A stretch of 64,000 bases of DNA from Frateuria_A sp035943815 (lineage in GTDB: Bacteria > Pseudomonadota > Gammaproteobacteria > Xanthomonadales > Rhodanobacteraceae): assembly GCF_035943815.1 (NCBI RefSeq), contig NZ_DASZBU010000010.1, positions 62,001 to 126,000 of the forward strand, given 5' to 3'. This document shows, piece by piece, positions 1 through 9,793 of this stretch. Under the pieces are notes generated by a model. That model saw nothing but the letters and a program-made list of their open reading frames with translations, was not told where the DNA came from and searched no databases. Every line of letters begins with the position of its first letter. Within the stretch, counting starts at the first letter, position 1. A program made the position numbers and the translations under genes.

Positions 1-1728
1 GAACGGCTGAGCCTCGAGCAGGAACGGCGCATCGCCGCCGAGGCCCTGGGCAGCATCGCCGAAGGCGTGATCATCGCCGACGCCGAACGGCGCGTGGTTT
101 CGGTCAACGCCGCGCACATGGCCATCACTGGCCTGTCGCTGCAGGAGGTGCAGGGCCGGCGTTTCGACGAATTGCGTTGCCTGCCCGACCACTCGCCGCT
201 GCCGCCCTCGGTGTGGGACACCCTGCGCAACGGCGGCAACTGGCTGGGCGAAGTGCACAGCCAGCGCGCCGACGGCAGCGTCTATCCGGAATTGCTGAGC
301 ATCAGCGTAATCCGGGACGCCCAGGACCGCGTGCAGCACTACGTGGCGGTGTTCACCAACATCAGCACCACCAAGACCAACCAGCGGCGACTGGAGCATT
401 TGGCCACGCACGACCCGCTGACCGGGCTGGCCAATCGCGCCGAGTTCGAGCGCCGCTGCGCGCTGGCCATTGCGGCGGCCGATCGTGAGCATGGCGCGGT
501 CGCGGTACTGTTCATCGACCTGGACGCCTTCAAGGTCGTCAACGACAGCTACAGCCACGCCATCGGCGACCGCCTGCTGGTGCACGTGGCCGAGCGGATC
601 ACCCGCGGACTGGGCGAACACGACGTGGCGGGCCGCATCGGCGGCGACGAGTTCACCGTGCTGATCGGCAGGCTGGTCTCGCGCGAGCAGGCCGGCGTAC
701 TTGCGCAGCGCCTGCTGGCATTGCTGGGCGAGCCGATGAAAGTGGGCGAGTATGAAGTGGCATTGAGCGCGAGCATCGGCATCGCCGGCTATCCGCTGGA
801 CGGCGCCGAGCCGGTCACGCTGATCGCCAACGCCGATGCCGCCATGTACGCGGCCAAGACGCAGGAGCGCAACACCTACCGCTTCTACTCGCCGATGATG
901 CAGGCCGATGCGCGCAAGCGACTCGCGCTTGCCGCCGAGCTGCGCCAGGCCCTGGCGCGAGGCGAATTCCGGCTGGTCTACCAGCCGAGCGTGGACATGC
1001 GCAGCGGGCGCGTGGTTGCGGTTGAGGCGCTGCTGCGCTGGCGCCATCCGGCGCGCGGGGAAATCTCCCCCGGCGAGTTCATCCCGATGGCCGAGAAGCT
1101 GGGCTTGATCCGCCACGTCGACGATTGGGTGCTGCAGGCCGTCGCGCGGCAGATGCACCGCTGGGACGAGGAGAACCTGCCGCCGATCCGCGTGGCGGTG
1201 AACATCTCGGCCGGTTCCTATGGCGCGCCGCATTTCGTCGAGGACGTGCGCCGCCGCCTGGTGGCCGAGCGCGTCGCCCCGCAGCGGCTGCTGCTGGAGA
1301 TCACCGAAGGGGCCATTTTGCGCCTGGGCGACGAGATGGAGCGCACCATGAACGCGCTGCACGCGCTTGGCGTGGGGGTCGCCATCGACGACTTCGGCAC
1401 CGGTTATTCCTCGATGTCGTACCTCAAGCTGCCGGCGATCGCCTTCCTCAAGATCGACAAGAGCTTCATCGATGGCCTGCCGGGCAGCTCGCATGACGCG
1501 GCGATCGTCGAGGCCATGCTGGCCCTGTCCAAGCGGCTGGGCCTGTGCGCCATCGCCGAGGGCATCGAGACCGAGGCTCAACACGAGTTCCTGCTGCGCG
1601 CCGGCTGCACCGAGGGCCAGGGCTACCTCTACGCCCGCGCATTGGAGGTGCCGGAGATCGAGCGCATGCTCCGCCCCGGCCAGCGTTCCGGCGGCCCGAA
1701 GCTGCGGCTGGTGCCGCCGACGCGCTGA
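1..1728 (+). CDS. PAS-GGDEF-EAL c-di-GMP signalling protein, N-terminus cut by window edge
   Basis: The reading frame is open from base 1, so the gene begins upstream of the window. A GTG at 67 is in frame but falls inside the PAS domain and is unlikely to be the start. Order: PAS fold (window residues about 14-115), GGDEF domain with an intact RIGGDEF motif near 633-653, EAL domain with VEALLRW near 1021 and DDFGTGYSS near 1387, and the late AEGIET motif. GGDEF domains make c-di-GMP and EAL domains hydrolyse it. Both signatures look catalytically intact, so the net activity cannot be told from sequence. The PAS domain probably senses a ligand or redox state; more sensor or membrane segments may lie upstream. 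It ends 30 bases before the convergent msrA. Confidence 0.93.
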   Translation, partial: ERLSLEQERRIAAEALGSIAEGVIIADAERRVVSVNAAHMAITGLSLQEVQGRRFDELRCLPDHSPLPPSVWDTLRNGGNWLGEVHSQRADGSVYPELLSISVIRDAQDRVQHYVAVFTNISTTKTNQRRLEHLATHDPLTGLANRAEFERRCALAIAAADREHGAVAVLFIDLDAFKVVNDSYSHAIGDRLLVHVAERITRGLGEHDVAGRIGGDEFTVLIGRLVSREQAGVLAQRLLALLGEPMKVGEYEVALSASIGIAGYPLDGAEPVTLIANADAAMYAAKTQERNTYRFYSPMMQADARKRLALAAELRQALARGEFRLVYQPSVDMRSGRVVAVEALLRWRHPARGEISPGEFIPMAEKLGLIRHVDDWVLQAVARQMHRWDEENLPPIRVAVNISAGSYGAPHFVEDVRRRLVAERVAPQRLLLEITEGAILRLGDEMERTMNALHALGVGVAIDDFGTGYSSMSYLKLPAIAFLKIDKSFIDGLPGSSHDAAIVEAMLALSKRLGLCAIAEGIETEAQHEFLLRAGCTEGQGYLYARALEVPEIERMLRPGQRSGGPKLRLVPPTR

Positions 1729-1758
1729 TCCTCTCGTGGCCCGCGGGGAACGCGATGC

Positions 1759-2463
1759 TCAGTGCAGCCGCACGTCCACCTGCTGTTGCTGGGGGCGATA
1801 GAGCGTCGGCAGCCACTGTTTGAGGTGGGCCACCTTGGGCGCATCGTTGTAGGCGATGTACGCATCGTCGGGATGGAGCGCGGCGAAATTCTGGTGGTAG
1901 GCCTCCGCCACGTAGAAACCCTTGAGCGGCTCGACGCGGGTCACGATGGGATCCTCGAACGCGTGCGCCGCGCCGAGCTGGGCGATGTAGGCCGTAGCCA
2001 CGCGCTGCTGTTGCGCCGTGGTGTAGAAGACCTCCGAACGGTACTGGCTGCCCACGTCCGGCCCCTGGCGGTCGAGCTGCGTGGGGTCATGGGCGACCGA
2101 GAAGAACACCTTGAGCAACTGCCCGTAGCTGACCTGCCGCGGGTCGTAGATCAGCTTGACCGATTCGGCGTGTCCGGTGTCGCCCCCGCTGACCTGTTCG
2201 TAGGTGGCGGTGCCCGCTTCGCCGCCGGCATAGCCGGACCAGGCCTTGCGCACGCCCCTGACGTGGTCGAACACCGCTTCCACGCCCCAGAAACAACCGC
2301 CGGCGAACACCGCCACCTGCTCGCCCGGCGAGGTCGGTGCAGGGTCAAGTCGCGGGTCGGGCAGGCTGACTCTGCCATCGGCCGAGGCCTGGCCCGAGGC
2401 GACGCAGCCGGCCAGCAACGCGCCGGCCAAGGGAAGTAGTGAGAACCATCGAGCAGCAGCCAT
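1759..2463 (-). CDS. msrA: Peptide-methionine (S)-S-oxide reductase MsrA, exported lipoprotein form
   Basis: MsrA reduces methionine-S-sulfoxide in oxidised proteins. The GGCFWG motif carries the catalytic Cys; the downstream WSGYAGG and GDTGHAE segments and the late FYVAEAYHQNF block are typical of the family. The ATG at 2463 is preceded by a GGAG seven bases upstream and opens a signal ending LLPLAGALLAGC, a plausible lipobox, so the 234-aa protein is probably a periplasmic lipoprotein that repairs envelope proteins. The frame stays open upstream to 2517, but that extension would bury the signal peptide. No MsrB gene is adjacent. Confidence 0.93.
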   Translation of the reverse strand: MAAARWFSLLPLAGALLAGCVASGQASADGRVSLPDPRLDPAPTSPGEQVAVFAGGCFWGVEAVFDHVRGVRKAWSGYAGGEAGTATYEQVSGGDTGHAESVKLIYDPRQVSYGQLLKVFFSVAHDPTQLDRQGPDVGSQYRSEVFYTTAQQQRVATAYIAQLGAAHAFEDPIVTRVEPLKGFYVAEAYHQNFAALHPDDAYIAYNDAPKVAHLKQWLPTLYRPQQQQVDVRLH

Positions 2464-2607
2464 GGGTGATCTCCGGCGAGCCAAGGGCCAAGCGCGCAGA
2501 ACGCACGCGAGGTTCAATGATTTCGCCGGGAACGGCGTTCCGGTTACCTGGCCGCCCGCGTTCGCCCTTGCAGGCAGCGAAGCAACGGCGTGGCCGCGCG
2601 GGCGCGG

Positions 2608-2820
2608 TCAGGCCACCCGGATCTCGACGTCGTCCAGCCGTACCGTTTGTCCCGCATGGATCTTGCAGGTCTTTCGCAGCTCGCGCTGACCGTCGACGTA
2701 GACCTCGCCGCTGGCCACCAGCGCCTTGCCGGCGCCGCCGCTGTCGCACAGCCCGACCAGTTTCAGCAGCTGGTTGAGCTCGACGTGGTCGCGGTCGAGC
2801 TGGAAGGAGAGCTGGCGCAT
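2608..2820 (-). CDS. Small S4-domain RNA-binding protein (YbcJ-like)
   Basis: A 70-aa product with one S4-like fold: the segment LNQLLKLVGLCDSGGAGKAL, then GEVYVDGQ and a basic RKTCKIHAGQTV stretch. This matches short stand-alone S4 proteins of the YbcJ type, which are thought to bind structured RNA; no precise role is known. The ATG at 2820 puts the S4 motif at the N-terminus as in the family; an ATG at 2835 would add five residues. Neither has a strong ribosome binding site. It lies between msrA and the PRC-barrel gene, all on the minus strand but with gaps of more than 70 bases, so an operon is not assured. Confidence 0.75.
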   Translation of the reverse strand: MRQLSFQLDRDHVELNQLLKLVGLCDSGGAGKALVASGEVYVDGQRELRKTCKIHAGQTVRLDDVEIRVA

Positions 2821-2896
2821 GGGCGAAAGACGCATCGGGCGGGTGTGCCAGTGTATCGGCAGTGCCGACCTGACGCCCGCCCGTGCGGCCCGCGCG

Positions 2897-3283
2897 TCAG
2901 TGGTAGTAATTGCTGATGCGGTTGGTGAAGGTGGTATCGGCGAAGTCCGGCCAATTGTCCTTGTCGAACCCCGGTGCATCCTTCAGCCGTTCCTTGGAGA
3001 CATCGAGCACCAGGCAATGGTTGGCGGTATCCAGCCGCATGGAATTCCACGGCACCGCGAACAGCTTGTCGCCCATGCCGAGCCAGCCGCCAAAGGAAAG
3101 CACGGCGTACTGGATGGTGCCGCTGGCGGTGTCGATCATGAGGTCCTTGATTTCGCCCAGGTCCTCGCCCGAGGCGTTGCGCACGTTCTCGCCATTGAGC
3201 GTGCTGGAGGCGAGCACCGGGCCGGTGCCCATGCCGGCGCGGTTGGCATTGGTGGCGTTGTATCCGGTCGATTGGATGGTCAT
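2897..3283 (-). CDS. PRC-barrel domain protein
   Basis: A 128-aa soluble protein whose residues about 25-105 form a PRC-barrel: VRNASGEDLGEIKDLMID, then the IQYAVLSFGGWLGMGDKLFAVPW block. Such stand-alone PRC-barrel proteins are common stress-associated proteins of unclear function in proteobacteria. The ATG at 3283 has an AGGAG ribosome binding site seven bases upstream; the frame extends to 3367 but without family similarity. The C-terminal 25 residues (DKDNWPDFAD, then NRISNYY) resemble the tail often found in this group. No operon partner is obvious. Confidence 0.8.
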   Translation of the reverse strand: MTIQSTGYNATNANRAGMGTGPVLASSTLNGENVRNASGEDLGEIKDLMIDTASGTIQYAVLSFGGWLGMGDKLFAVPWNSMRLDTANHCLVLDVSKERLKDAPGFDKDNWPDFADTTFTNRISNYYH

Positions 3284-3385
3284 GGCGGATCTCCTTGCGG
3301 CAGTGGAGGAAGCGTCGTCGCTGCGACGTTTTCCAGCCTGCCTCATGCACCGTGACGCCCGGGGCAAGCGGCTGTAAACATCGCC

Positions 3386-4213
3386 TCAGGCCGGCGTTTC
3401 GTCACGGTCGACGCGCGCCTGCAAAGCCATGGCGGCCGCGGGATTGCGCGCTTTGGCGGCGCTGATGAAGAAGATGAACACTTCGCGCGGCGCGCCGTCC
3501 GGCTGCAGCGCGCTGGCGTGTGGCAGCTCGGCCGGGTCCTTGCCCTGCGCCCAGGCGTGTGCGTGCTCGGCCCAGGTGTCCAGTGCGCCGGGCGGATAGC
3601 CGAGCGGTTCGTCGGTGGCGCTGCGCATCAGCCGTGCGTAGACGAAGAGGCCGGTAAGGTCGGCGAAGGACGGATATTGCGCGGCGTCGGTGAAGACGGT
3701 GGGCACGCCGTGAGCGCGTGCGAGCGCGACGTAGCGCTCGCTGGCGAAGCTCTTGTGGCGCACCTCCAGCACGTGGCGCAGCGGTTGGCCGTTGAGCTCG
3801 CGCGGCAGCGCATCGAGAAAGCCCGCGATGTCGTCGGGGTCGAACGGGCGCGAGGGGCCCAGTTGCCAGTTGATCGGCCCGAGCCTTTCGCCGAGCGCTT
3901 CCAGGCCGCCGGACACGAAGGCCTCGATGCCCTTGCCGGCGGCAGCCAGGCGCTTGCTCTCCACCACGTAGCGCGGCGCCTTCAACGCAAACACGAAACC
4001 GGGCGGCGTCTCCGCAGCCCACTTGGCATAAGTGGCCGGTTTCTGCGCACCGTAGAAGGTGCCGTTGACCTCGATCGCGCGCAGCTGGCGGCTGGCGTAT
4101 TCCAGCTCGCGCCGCTGCACTAGCCCGGCCGGGTAGAAATTGTTGCGCCAGGGAGCGAAGGTCCAGCCGCCGATGCCGGCGCGGATGGGCGAGGGCGAAT
4201 GCTTGCTGGACAT
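3386..4213 (-). CDS. DUF72 (YecE-like) family protein
   Basis: A 275-aa protein of the DUF72 family, a TIM-barrel-like fold without an agreed activity. Hallmarks are the N-terminal RAGIGGWTFAPWRNNFYPAG, then LRAIEVNGTFYGAQ, FVFALKAPRY and HVLEVRHKSF. The ATG at 4213 follows a GGAG eight bases upstream; the frame remains open to 4825, but that part has no family similarity and runs antisense into the next gene. It is divergent from the beta-propeller gene at 4341. Function is not assigned. Confidence 0.85.
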   Translation of the reverse strand: MSSKHSPSPIRAGIGGWTFAPWRNNFYPAGLVQRRELEYASRQLRAIEVNGTFYGAQKPATYAKWAAETPPGFVFALKAPRYVVESKRLAAAGKGIEAFVSGGLEALGERLGPINWQLGPSRPFDPDDIAGFLDALPRELNGQPLRHVLEVRHKSFASERYVALARAHGVPTVFTDAAQYPSFADLTGLFVYARLMRSATDEPLGYPPGALDTWAEHAHAWAQGKDPAELPHASALQPDGAPREVFIFFISAAKARNPAAAMALQARVDRDETPA

Positions 4214-4340
4214 GGCCGGCTCCATGGAAAGGACGGATCTTGGCACGCCGGCGCCGGACGGCGCGTGAGCGTTACTTGCGGCACGTGCCACACGGCGCCC
4301 GCTGGCATATCTGTGCCATTTCCCCGGAGTCGAGGGTTCC

Positions 4341-5327
4341 ATGATGCGCGTGATCGGCCGCATGACCGTCGCCCTGCTGGTCCTGGGCACCGCCGCTTTT
4401 TCCATCCAGGCCACGCCTGCTGTGCAGCCGACGATCTTCGCGCCCGGGGTCATTTCCGGTCCCGCGGCGGAGGATTCGGCGGCGTTCACCCCTGACGGCC
4501 GCACGGTGTTCTTCGACCGTATCCGCTGGCCGAACGCGGCCATCCTCGTTTCGCACCGGACCGCCAGTGGCTGGTCCATTCCAACGGTCGCCCCCTTTTC
4601 CGGCCGCTGGCTGGACCATGATCCGACGATGGCGCCGGATGGATCGTTCCTCGTGTTCACCTCCAACCGTCCGGACCGCCCGGGCGGCAAGCCGCTGGAT
4701 GCCGTGTTCGCCAGCGGCAAGGTGGCGCCCGGTTCGGGCGGGCACCTGTGGCGGGTGGACCGCAAGGGCGCAGGCTGGGGCGAGCCGGTGCGCCTGCCCG
4801 ACACGGTCAATGCCAGCACGCGCACCTATGCGCCCAGCGTGGCGGCCGACGGCAGCGTGTATTTCCAGCGACCGGGCGCGGACGACGATTTCCGGCTGTT
4901 CCGCTCGCAATATCGCGACGGCCATTACCAGGCCCCGGTCGAGGTGCCGCTGGGCGATGCCTCCGCGCACGAGCTCGATCCCGCGGTTGCGCCGGACGAG
5001 TCGTTCATCGTGTTCGACGCCAACTACAGCGGCAAGGACCGGCCAGATCGCCTCTACATCGCCTTCCGCGAGGGCGGGCACTGGGGCGCACCGATCGACC
5101 TGGGCGACGAAGTGAACAAGGGCGGCCCATGGGGATCGCATCTGGGCGCGGACCATCGCACGCTGTATTTCTCCAGCACCCGCGCGGTGCCGGTGCATTA
5201 CCCGCGCACCGCGGCACAGGGGCGGCAGGACCTGGCGCGCATGGCCTCCTGGGACAACGGGCTGGAGAATCTGTGGTCGATTCCGCTGGCGCCGTGGCTG
5301 GACGCTCACGCGCAACATGGCGGCTGA
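4341..5327 (+). CDS. Exported WD40-like (PD40) beta-propeller protein
   Basis: A 328-aa protein with a signal peptide (basic start, hydrophobic MTVALLVLGTAAFSIQA), followed by repeated PD40/TolB-type blades: DSAAFTPDGRTVFFDR, DPTMAPDGSFLVFTSNR, APSVAADGSVYFQR, LDPAVAPDESFIVFDAN and LGADHRTLYFSS. Such proteins fold as beta-propellers in the periplasm and are usually scaffolds or substrate binders; no catalytic motif is visible. An ATG pair sits at 4341 and 4344, with GGAG about ten bases upstream. A serine hydrolase gene follows on the same strand after 85 bases, so the two may be co-transcribed. Confidence 0.8.
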   Translation: MMRVIGRMTVALLVLGTAAFSIQATPAVQPTIFAPGVISGPAAEDSAAFTPDGRTVFFDRIRWPNAAILVSHRTASGWSIPTVAPFSGRWLDHDPTMAPDGSFLVFTSNRPDRPGGKPLDAVFASGKVAPGSGGHLWRVDRKGAGWGEPVRLPDTVNASTRTYAPSVAADGSVYFQRPGADDDFRLFRSQYRDGHYQAPVEVPLGDASAHELDPAVAPDESFIVFDANYSGKDRPDRLYIAFREGGHWGAPIDLGDEVNKGGPWGSHLGADHRTLYFSSTRAVPVHYPRTAAQGRQDLARMASWDNGLENLWSIPLAPWLDAHAQHGG

Positions 5328-5412
5328 GGCGGATGGGGCGAGGCAGATGGACGGCTGGCGCCGAGCCCGCTTTGCCGCGATAGTGGAGCGTCCCCTTAAG
5401 CGGAGCCTTTTA

Positions 5413-7095
5413 ATGACCCGACCCGTCTTCTCCACACGCCTGGCCGCGGCCTGCGCCCTGTTGTTCGCCGCGACCGGCGTGCTGGCGCAGGCGCCAGCGC
5501 AGCGGCCGCTGCCGCCGCCGGTCTCCACCGGCGACACCGCGCGTCCCATGCTGCCCGCGCAGCTGGCCGACTTCGGCGCCTACGTCGACAGCGCGCGCAA
5601 GACCTTCGACGTGCCGGGCATCGCGGTGGCCATCGTCAAGGATGGCCGGGTCGTGATGGAGCAGGGCTTCGGCCTGCGCGAGCTGGGCAAGGCCGACAAG
5701 GTCGATGCGCGCACGCTGTTCGCGATCGCCTCCAACACCAAGGCGTTCACCGCCGCCGCGCTCCAACAGCTGGCCGAGCAGGGCAAGCTAAACATGGACG
5801 ACCGCGTCGTCGACCATCTGCCGTGGTTCCGCATGTCCGACGCGTACGTGACGCACGAGATGCGCATCCGCGACCTGCTGGCGCACCGCAGCGGCCTGTC
5901 GCTGGGCGCCGGCGACCTGCTGTACTGGCCACCGACCAGCTACACCACGAAGGAAGTGGTCGAGCGGCTGGCCAAGGTGCCGATCAAGAACGGCTTCCGC
6001 AGCGGCTACGCCTACGACAACATCCTGTTCGCGGTGGCCACGCTGGTGATCGAGCAGGCCTCCGGCCAGAGCTATGCCGACTACGTGCGCGAGCACATCT
6101 TCAAGCCGGTCGGCATGGACGAGTCGTTGATCGACAAGACGTATCTCAAGCCCGGCATGGACGTCGCCACCGGCCACGCCAAGGCCGACTTCAAGGACTT
6201 GAAGCCGGTGCCGCCGATGGCCTGGCTCAACGACCCGGGCGCGGGCGGCATCTATTCCAGCGTGCACGACCTGGCCAAGTGGATGAACGTGCAGCTGGCC
6301 GGCGGCGCGCTGCCGACCACCGGCGCGAACGGCAAGCCGCAGCGGCTGTTCTCCGAACAGAGCCAGCACGAGATGTGGTCGGTGCTCACGCCGATCAAAG
6401 TCGGCAAGCCGCCGATCCCCGAACTGGCGCCGCTGACGCCGCAGTTCTCCGGCTACGGCGAGAGCTGGTTCCTGTCCGACTACCAGGGCAAAAAGCTGGT
6501 CTGGCACACCGGCGGCTGGCCGGGCATGGTCTCGCGCCTGACCCTGGTGCCGCAGCTCAAGCTCGGCGTGGTGGTGCTGACCAATGCCGAATCGGGCGCC
6601 GCCTTCAACGCCATCACCTACCGGGTGCTCGACGCCTATCTCACCCCCGACAAGCAGACCGACTGGGTCGCCGTCTACGACAAGGCGGTGAAGAAGGCCC
6701 AGGCAAAGGCCGACGACAGCTTCGCCAAGCACGAGGCCGCGCGGGCCAAGGCCAGCAAACCCTCGCTGCCGCTGGCCGGCTACGTGGGCACCTACCGCGA
6801 CCCGTGGTACGGCGACATCGCCATCAGCCAGGAGGGCGGCAAGCTGCGCCTGCGTTTCAGCCACACGCCGCAGCTGGTCGGCACGATGAGCCCATGGCAG
6901 CACGACAGCTTCACCGTGCGCTGGGACGATCGCACGCTCAACGCCGATGCCTTCATCACCTTCGCGCTGGACCAGGACGGCCACATCCGCGAGGCCCGCA
7001 TGGAACCGATCTCGCCGATGACCGACTTCAGCTTCGACTTCCAGGACCTGCGCCTGGCGCCGGTGGAGAAGGGCGCCAAGGGCTCGGACGACTGA
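5413..7095 (+). CDS. Exported serine hydrolase, class C beta-lactamase family, with C-terminal DUF3471-like domain
   Basis: A 560-aa protein: signal peptide ending GVLAQ, a beta-lactamase/D-aminopeptidase fold (residues about 45-420) and a C-terminal beta domain (about 470-555) of the DUF3471 kind. The three active-site elements are present: SNTK (SxxK nucleophile) in IASNTKAFTAAAL, YDN in YAYDNILF, and HTG in VWHTGGWPGM. The family includes esterases, D-aminopeptidases and penicillin-binding-like enzymes, so the substrate cannot be named. The ATG at 5413 follows GGAG seven bases upstream. Another exported hydrolase starts 49 bases downstream, suggesting a small operon with it and possibly the preceding propeller gene. 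Confidence 0.87.
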   Translation: MTRPVFSTRLAAACALLFAATGVLAQAPAQRPLPPPVSTGDTARPMLPAQLADFGAYVDSARKTFDVPGIAVAIVKDGRVVMEQGFGLRELGKADKVDARTLFAIASNTKAFTAAALQQLAEQGKLNMDDRVVDHLPWFRMSDAYVTHEMRIRDLLAHRSGLSLGAGDLLYWPPTSYTTKEVVERLAKVPIKNGFRSGYAYDNILFAVATLVIEQASGQSYADYVREHIFKPVGMDESLIDKTYLKPGMDVATGHAKADFKDLKPVPPMAWLNDPGAGGIYSSVHDLAKWMNVQLAGGALPTTGANGKPQRLFSEQSQHEMWSVLTPIKVGKPPIPELAPLTPQFSGYGESWFLSDYQGKKLVWHTGGWPGMVSRLTLVPQLKLGVVVLTNAESGAAFNAITYRVLDAYLTPDKQTDWVAVYDKAVKKAQAKADDSFAKHEAARAKASKPSLPLAGYVGTYRDPWYGDIAISQEGGKLRLRFSHTPQLVGTMSPWQHDSFTVRWDDRTLNADAFITFALDQDGHIREARMEPISPMTDFSFDFQDLRLAPVEKGAKGSDD

Positions 7096-7144
7096 CCATC
7101 ACGGGGCCGGGCGACCGGCCCCTTCGCATGAAGGAGCGCTTGCC

Positions 7145-8773
7145 ATGTTGAACTCCGTCCGCGGCGCGCTTGCGCTGCTTTTCACCGGGCTGCTGGCTAC
7201 CGGCGCCTGCGCGCGTGAGGCAACACCGGTCGCGCACCAGTTCTTCCAGGTGAGCCTGCCGGCCTCAGCGGCCCAGCCGGCGGCTGGTCGTCTGTTGCTG
7301 TTCGCCACCGAGGCGAAGGCCGCGAGGGCGGCGGCCAGGGACGGCAAGGTGACCGAGGTGGAGGCCAGCCCGTTCGCGCCGGAGCAGACGGCGGTTGCCG
7401 CGCGCGAGGTCGAGCGCCTGGCGCCCGGTAGCGGCGTGGCCCTGGACGCCGACGAGCAGGCCTTTCCGTCGGCGTTCTCGAAGCTGCCGCCGGGCGATTA
7501 CCTCGTGCAGGCCGTGCTCGATACCCAGCACGACTACAACTACCACGGGCGCAACGGAGGCGACCTGGTCAGTCCGGTGGTGGAGGTGCATCTGCCCAGC
7601 ACCGCTGCACCCACGCTGGCCCTCACCCAGACGTTGCCCACGCCGGCGCTGTGGGATCTTCCCGAGCGTTACCTGAGCGAGACAACCAGGAAACACCTGG
7701 CGCAGGCGCGCGAGCAGGTGCGTCCGATCGATTTCGTCAGCCCTGCGCTCAGTGCCTTCTGGGGCCGGCCGATCCACATGCGCGGCTGGGTGGTGCTGCC
7801 GCCCGGCTACGACGCGTCCGCCGGCACCACGTATCCGACCGTCTACCAGACGCACGGCTTCGGCGGCGACCTGCATACCCAGGCCGGCACCGCGGCGATG
7901 GTGTTCGGCGCCATGGCCGAGAAACAGCTTCCGCCGATGATCTGGGTGGTGCTGGACGAGTCCAGCGCCACCGGCACGCACGAATTCGCCGACTCGGTGA
8001 ACAACGGCCCGTGGGGCCAGGCGCTCACCACCGAGCTGATCCCGTCGCTGGAAGGCGAGTACCGCATGGACGCGCGGCCCTCGGGCCGCTTCCTCACCGG
8101 CCACTCCTCCGGCGGCTGGGCCACGCTGTGGCTGCAGACGCGCTATCCGAAGGTGTTCGGCGGTACCTGGTCGACCTCGCCCGACCCGAGCGACTTTCAC
8201 GACTTCACCGGCGTCGACCTGTACGCCCCGCACGCCAACGTCTACCACCGCGCTGACGGCACGCCGTACCCGCTGGTGCGCGACAAGGGCAAGGTGATCG
8301 CCAGCTTCGAGACCTTTGCCCGGATGGAGCGCGTGCTCGGCCCCTACGGCGGGCAGATGGCCTCGTTCGACTGGGTGTTCTCGCCGCGCGGCGCAGACGG
8401 CCGCCCGTTGCCGATGTTCGACCGCGGCACCGGCGACGTCGATCCGGCGGTGGTCGCCTACTGGAGCGAGCACTACGACATCGCCCGCCGGCTCAAGGAG
8501 CACTGGCCCGAGCTCAAACCCGACCTGGACGGCAAGATCCACTTGGTGGTGGGCACCGCCGACACGTTCTACCTGGACGGCGCCGCGCACAAGCTCAAGG
8601 CGGTGCTCGACGGACTGGGCGCGAAATCCGACTTCCGTTTCCTGCCTGGCCGCACGCACATGGATCTGTACGTGCAGGGCAAGGACCGCCAGGGCCTGCT
8701 CAAGCAGATGGCGTGGGAGATGTACGCGCTGGCCCGGCCGGAATCGAAGCAGCGCCGCGTGGCTGCGCGCTGA
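7145..8773 (+). CDS. Exported alpha/beta-hydrolase, putative esterase
   Basis: A 542-aa protein with a signal peptide (SVRGALALLFTGLLATGACA), a beta-rich N-terminal region of about 200 residues, and an alpha/beta hydrolase domain of the putative-esterase type. The nucleophile elbow is GHSSGG (residues about 319-324), followed by WLQTRYPKVFGGTWSTSP; a late HMD in LPGRTHMDLY could hold the catalytic His. Related proteins are annotated as putative esterases without a proven substrate. An AAGGAG sits seven bases before the ATG. It follows the serine hydrolase by 49 bases on the same strand. Confidence 0.8.
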   Translation: MLNSVRGALALLFTGLLATGACAREATPVAHQFFQVSLPASAAQPAAGRLLLFATEAKAARAAARDGKVTEVEASPFAPEQTAVAAREVERLAPGSGVALDADEQAFPSAFSKLPPGDYLVQAVLDTQHDYNYHGRNGGDLVSPVVEVHLPSTAAPTLALTQTLPTPALWDLPERYLSETTRKHLAQAREQVRPIDFVSPALSAFWGRPIHMRGWVVLPPGYDASAGTTYPTVYQTHGFGGDLHTQAGTAAMVFGAMAEKQLPPMIWVVLDESSATGTHEFADSVNNGPWGQALTTELIPSLEGEYRMDARPSGRFLTGHSSGGWATLWLQTRYPKVFGGTWSTSPDPSDFHDFTGVDLYAPHANVYHRADGTPYPLVRDKGKVIASFETFARMERVLGPYGGQMASFDWVFSPRGADGRPLPMFDRGTGDVDPAVVAYWSEHYDIARRLKEHWPELKPDLDGKIHLVVGTADTFYLDGAAHKLKAVLDGLGAKSDFRFLPGRTHMDLYVQGKDRQGLLKQMAWEMYALARPESKQRRVAAR

Positions 8774-8858
8774 GCACGGAAAGGTGACTGCGCGCTTCAT
8801 CGCGCGCGGCCATGCAGGCTTCCTTGAGCGGGCCGCCGCGAAGTGGAACCATCCGCCG

Positions 8859-9308
<450 letters not shown>

Positions 9309-9335
9309 CCGCTCCCACCACAGAGCACGGCTGCC

Positions 9336-9746
9336 ATGGAACTCACCATTCACTCGAGCTTTCTCCCGCACAACGACCCGGACGCCTCGCTGGCGTTCTA
9401 CCGTGACACTCTCGGCTTCGAGGTCCGCAACGACGTGGCCTACGGCGGGATGCGCTGGATCACCGTCGGTCCGCGCAACCAGCCCGGCACGTCCATCGTG
9501 CTGCATCCGCCGGGCGCCACCCCCGGCCTCAACGACGACGAGCGCCGCACCATCGCCGAGATGATGGCCAAGGGAACCTACGCCATGATCATCCTGGCCA
9601 GTGCCGACCTGGACGCCACCTTCGAACGGCTGCAGGCCAGCGGTGCCGAGGTGATCCAGGAGCCCACCCACCAGCCCTATGGCGTGCGCGATTGTGCCTT
9701 CCGCGATCCGGCGGGGAACCACGTCCGCATCAACGAGGTGCGCTGA
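9336..9746 (+). CDS. VOC (glyoxalase/bleomycin-resistance fold) family protein
   Basis: A 136-aa single-domain vicinal-oxygen-chelate protein: SLAFYRDTLGFEVRND near the N-terminus, a central strand FERLQASGAEVIQEP and a terminal CAFRDPAGNHVRINEV. Members bind a metal and act on small electrophiles or bind antibiotics; the substrate is unknown. It follows the AraC regulator by 27 bases and is probably co-transcribed with it. It is convergent with a second VOC gene at 9794. Confidence 0.87.
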   Translation: MELTIHSSFLPHNDPDASLAFYRDTLGFEVRNDVAYGGMRWITVGPRNQPGTSIVLHPPGATPGLNDDERRTIAEMMAKGTYAMIILASADLDATFERLQASGAEVIQEPTHQPYGVRDCAFRDPAGNHVRINEVR

Positions 9747-9793
9747 GCGCGAAGGCACCGCTGCACGCATCGCCGATCCCTGGTCGCGGCGGC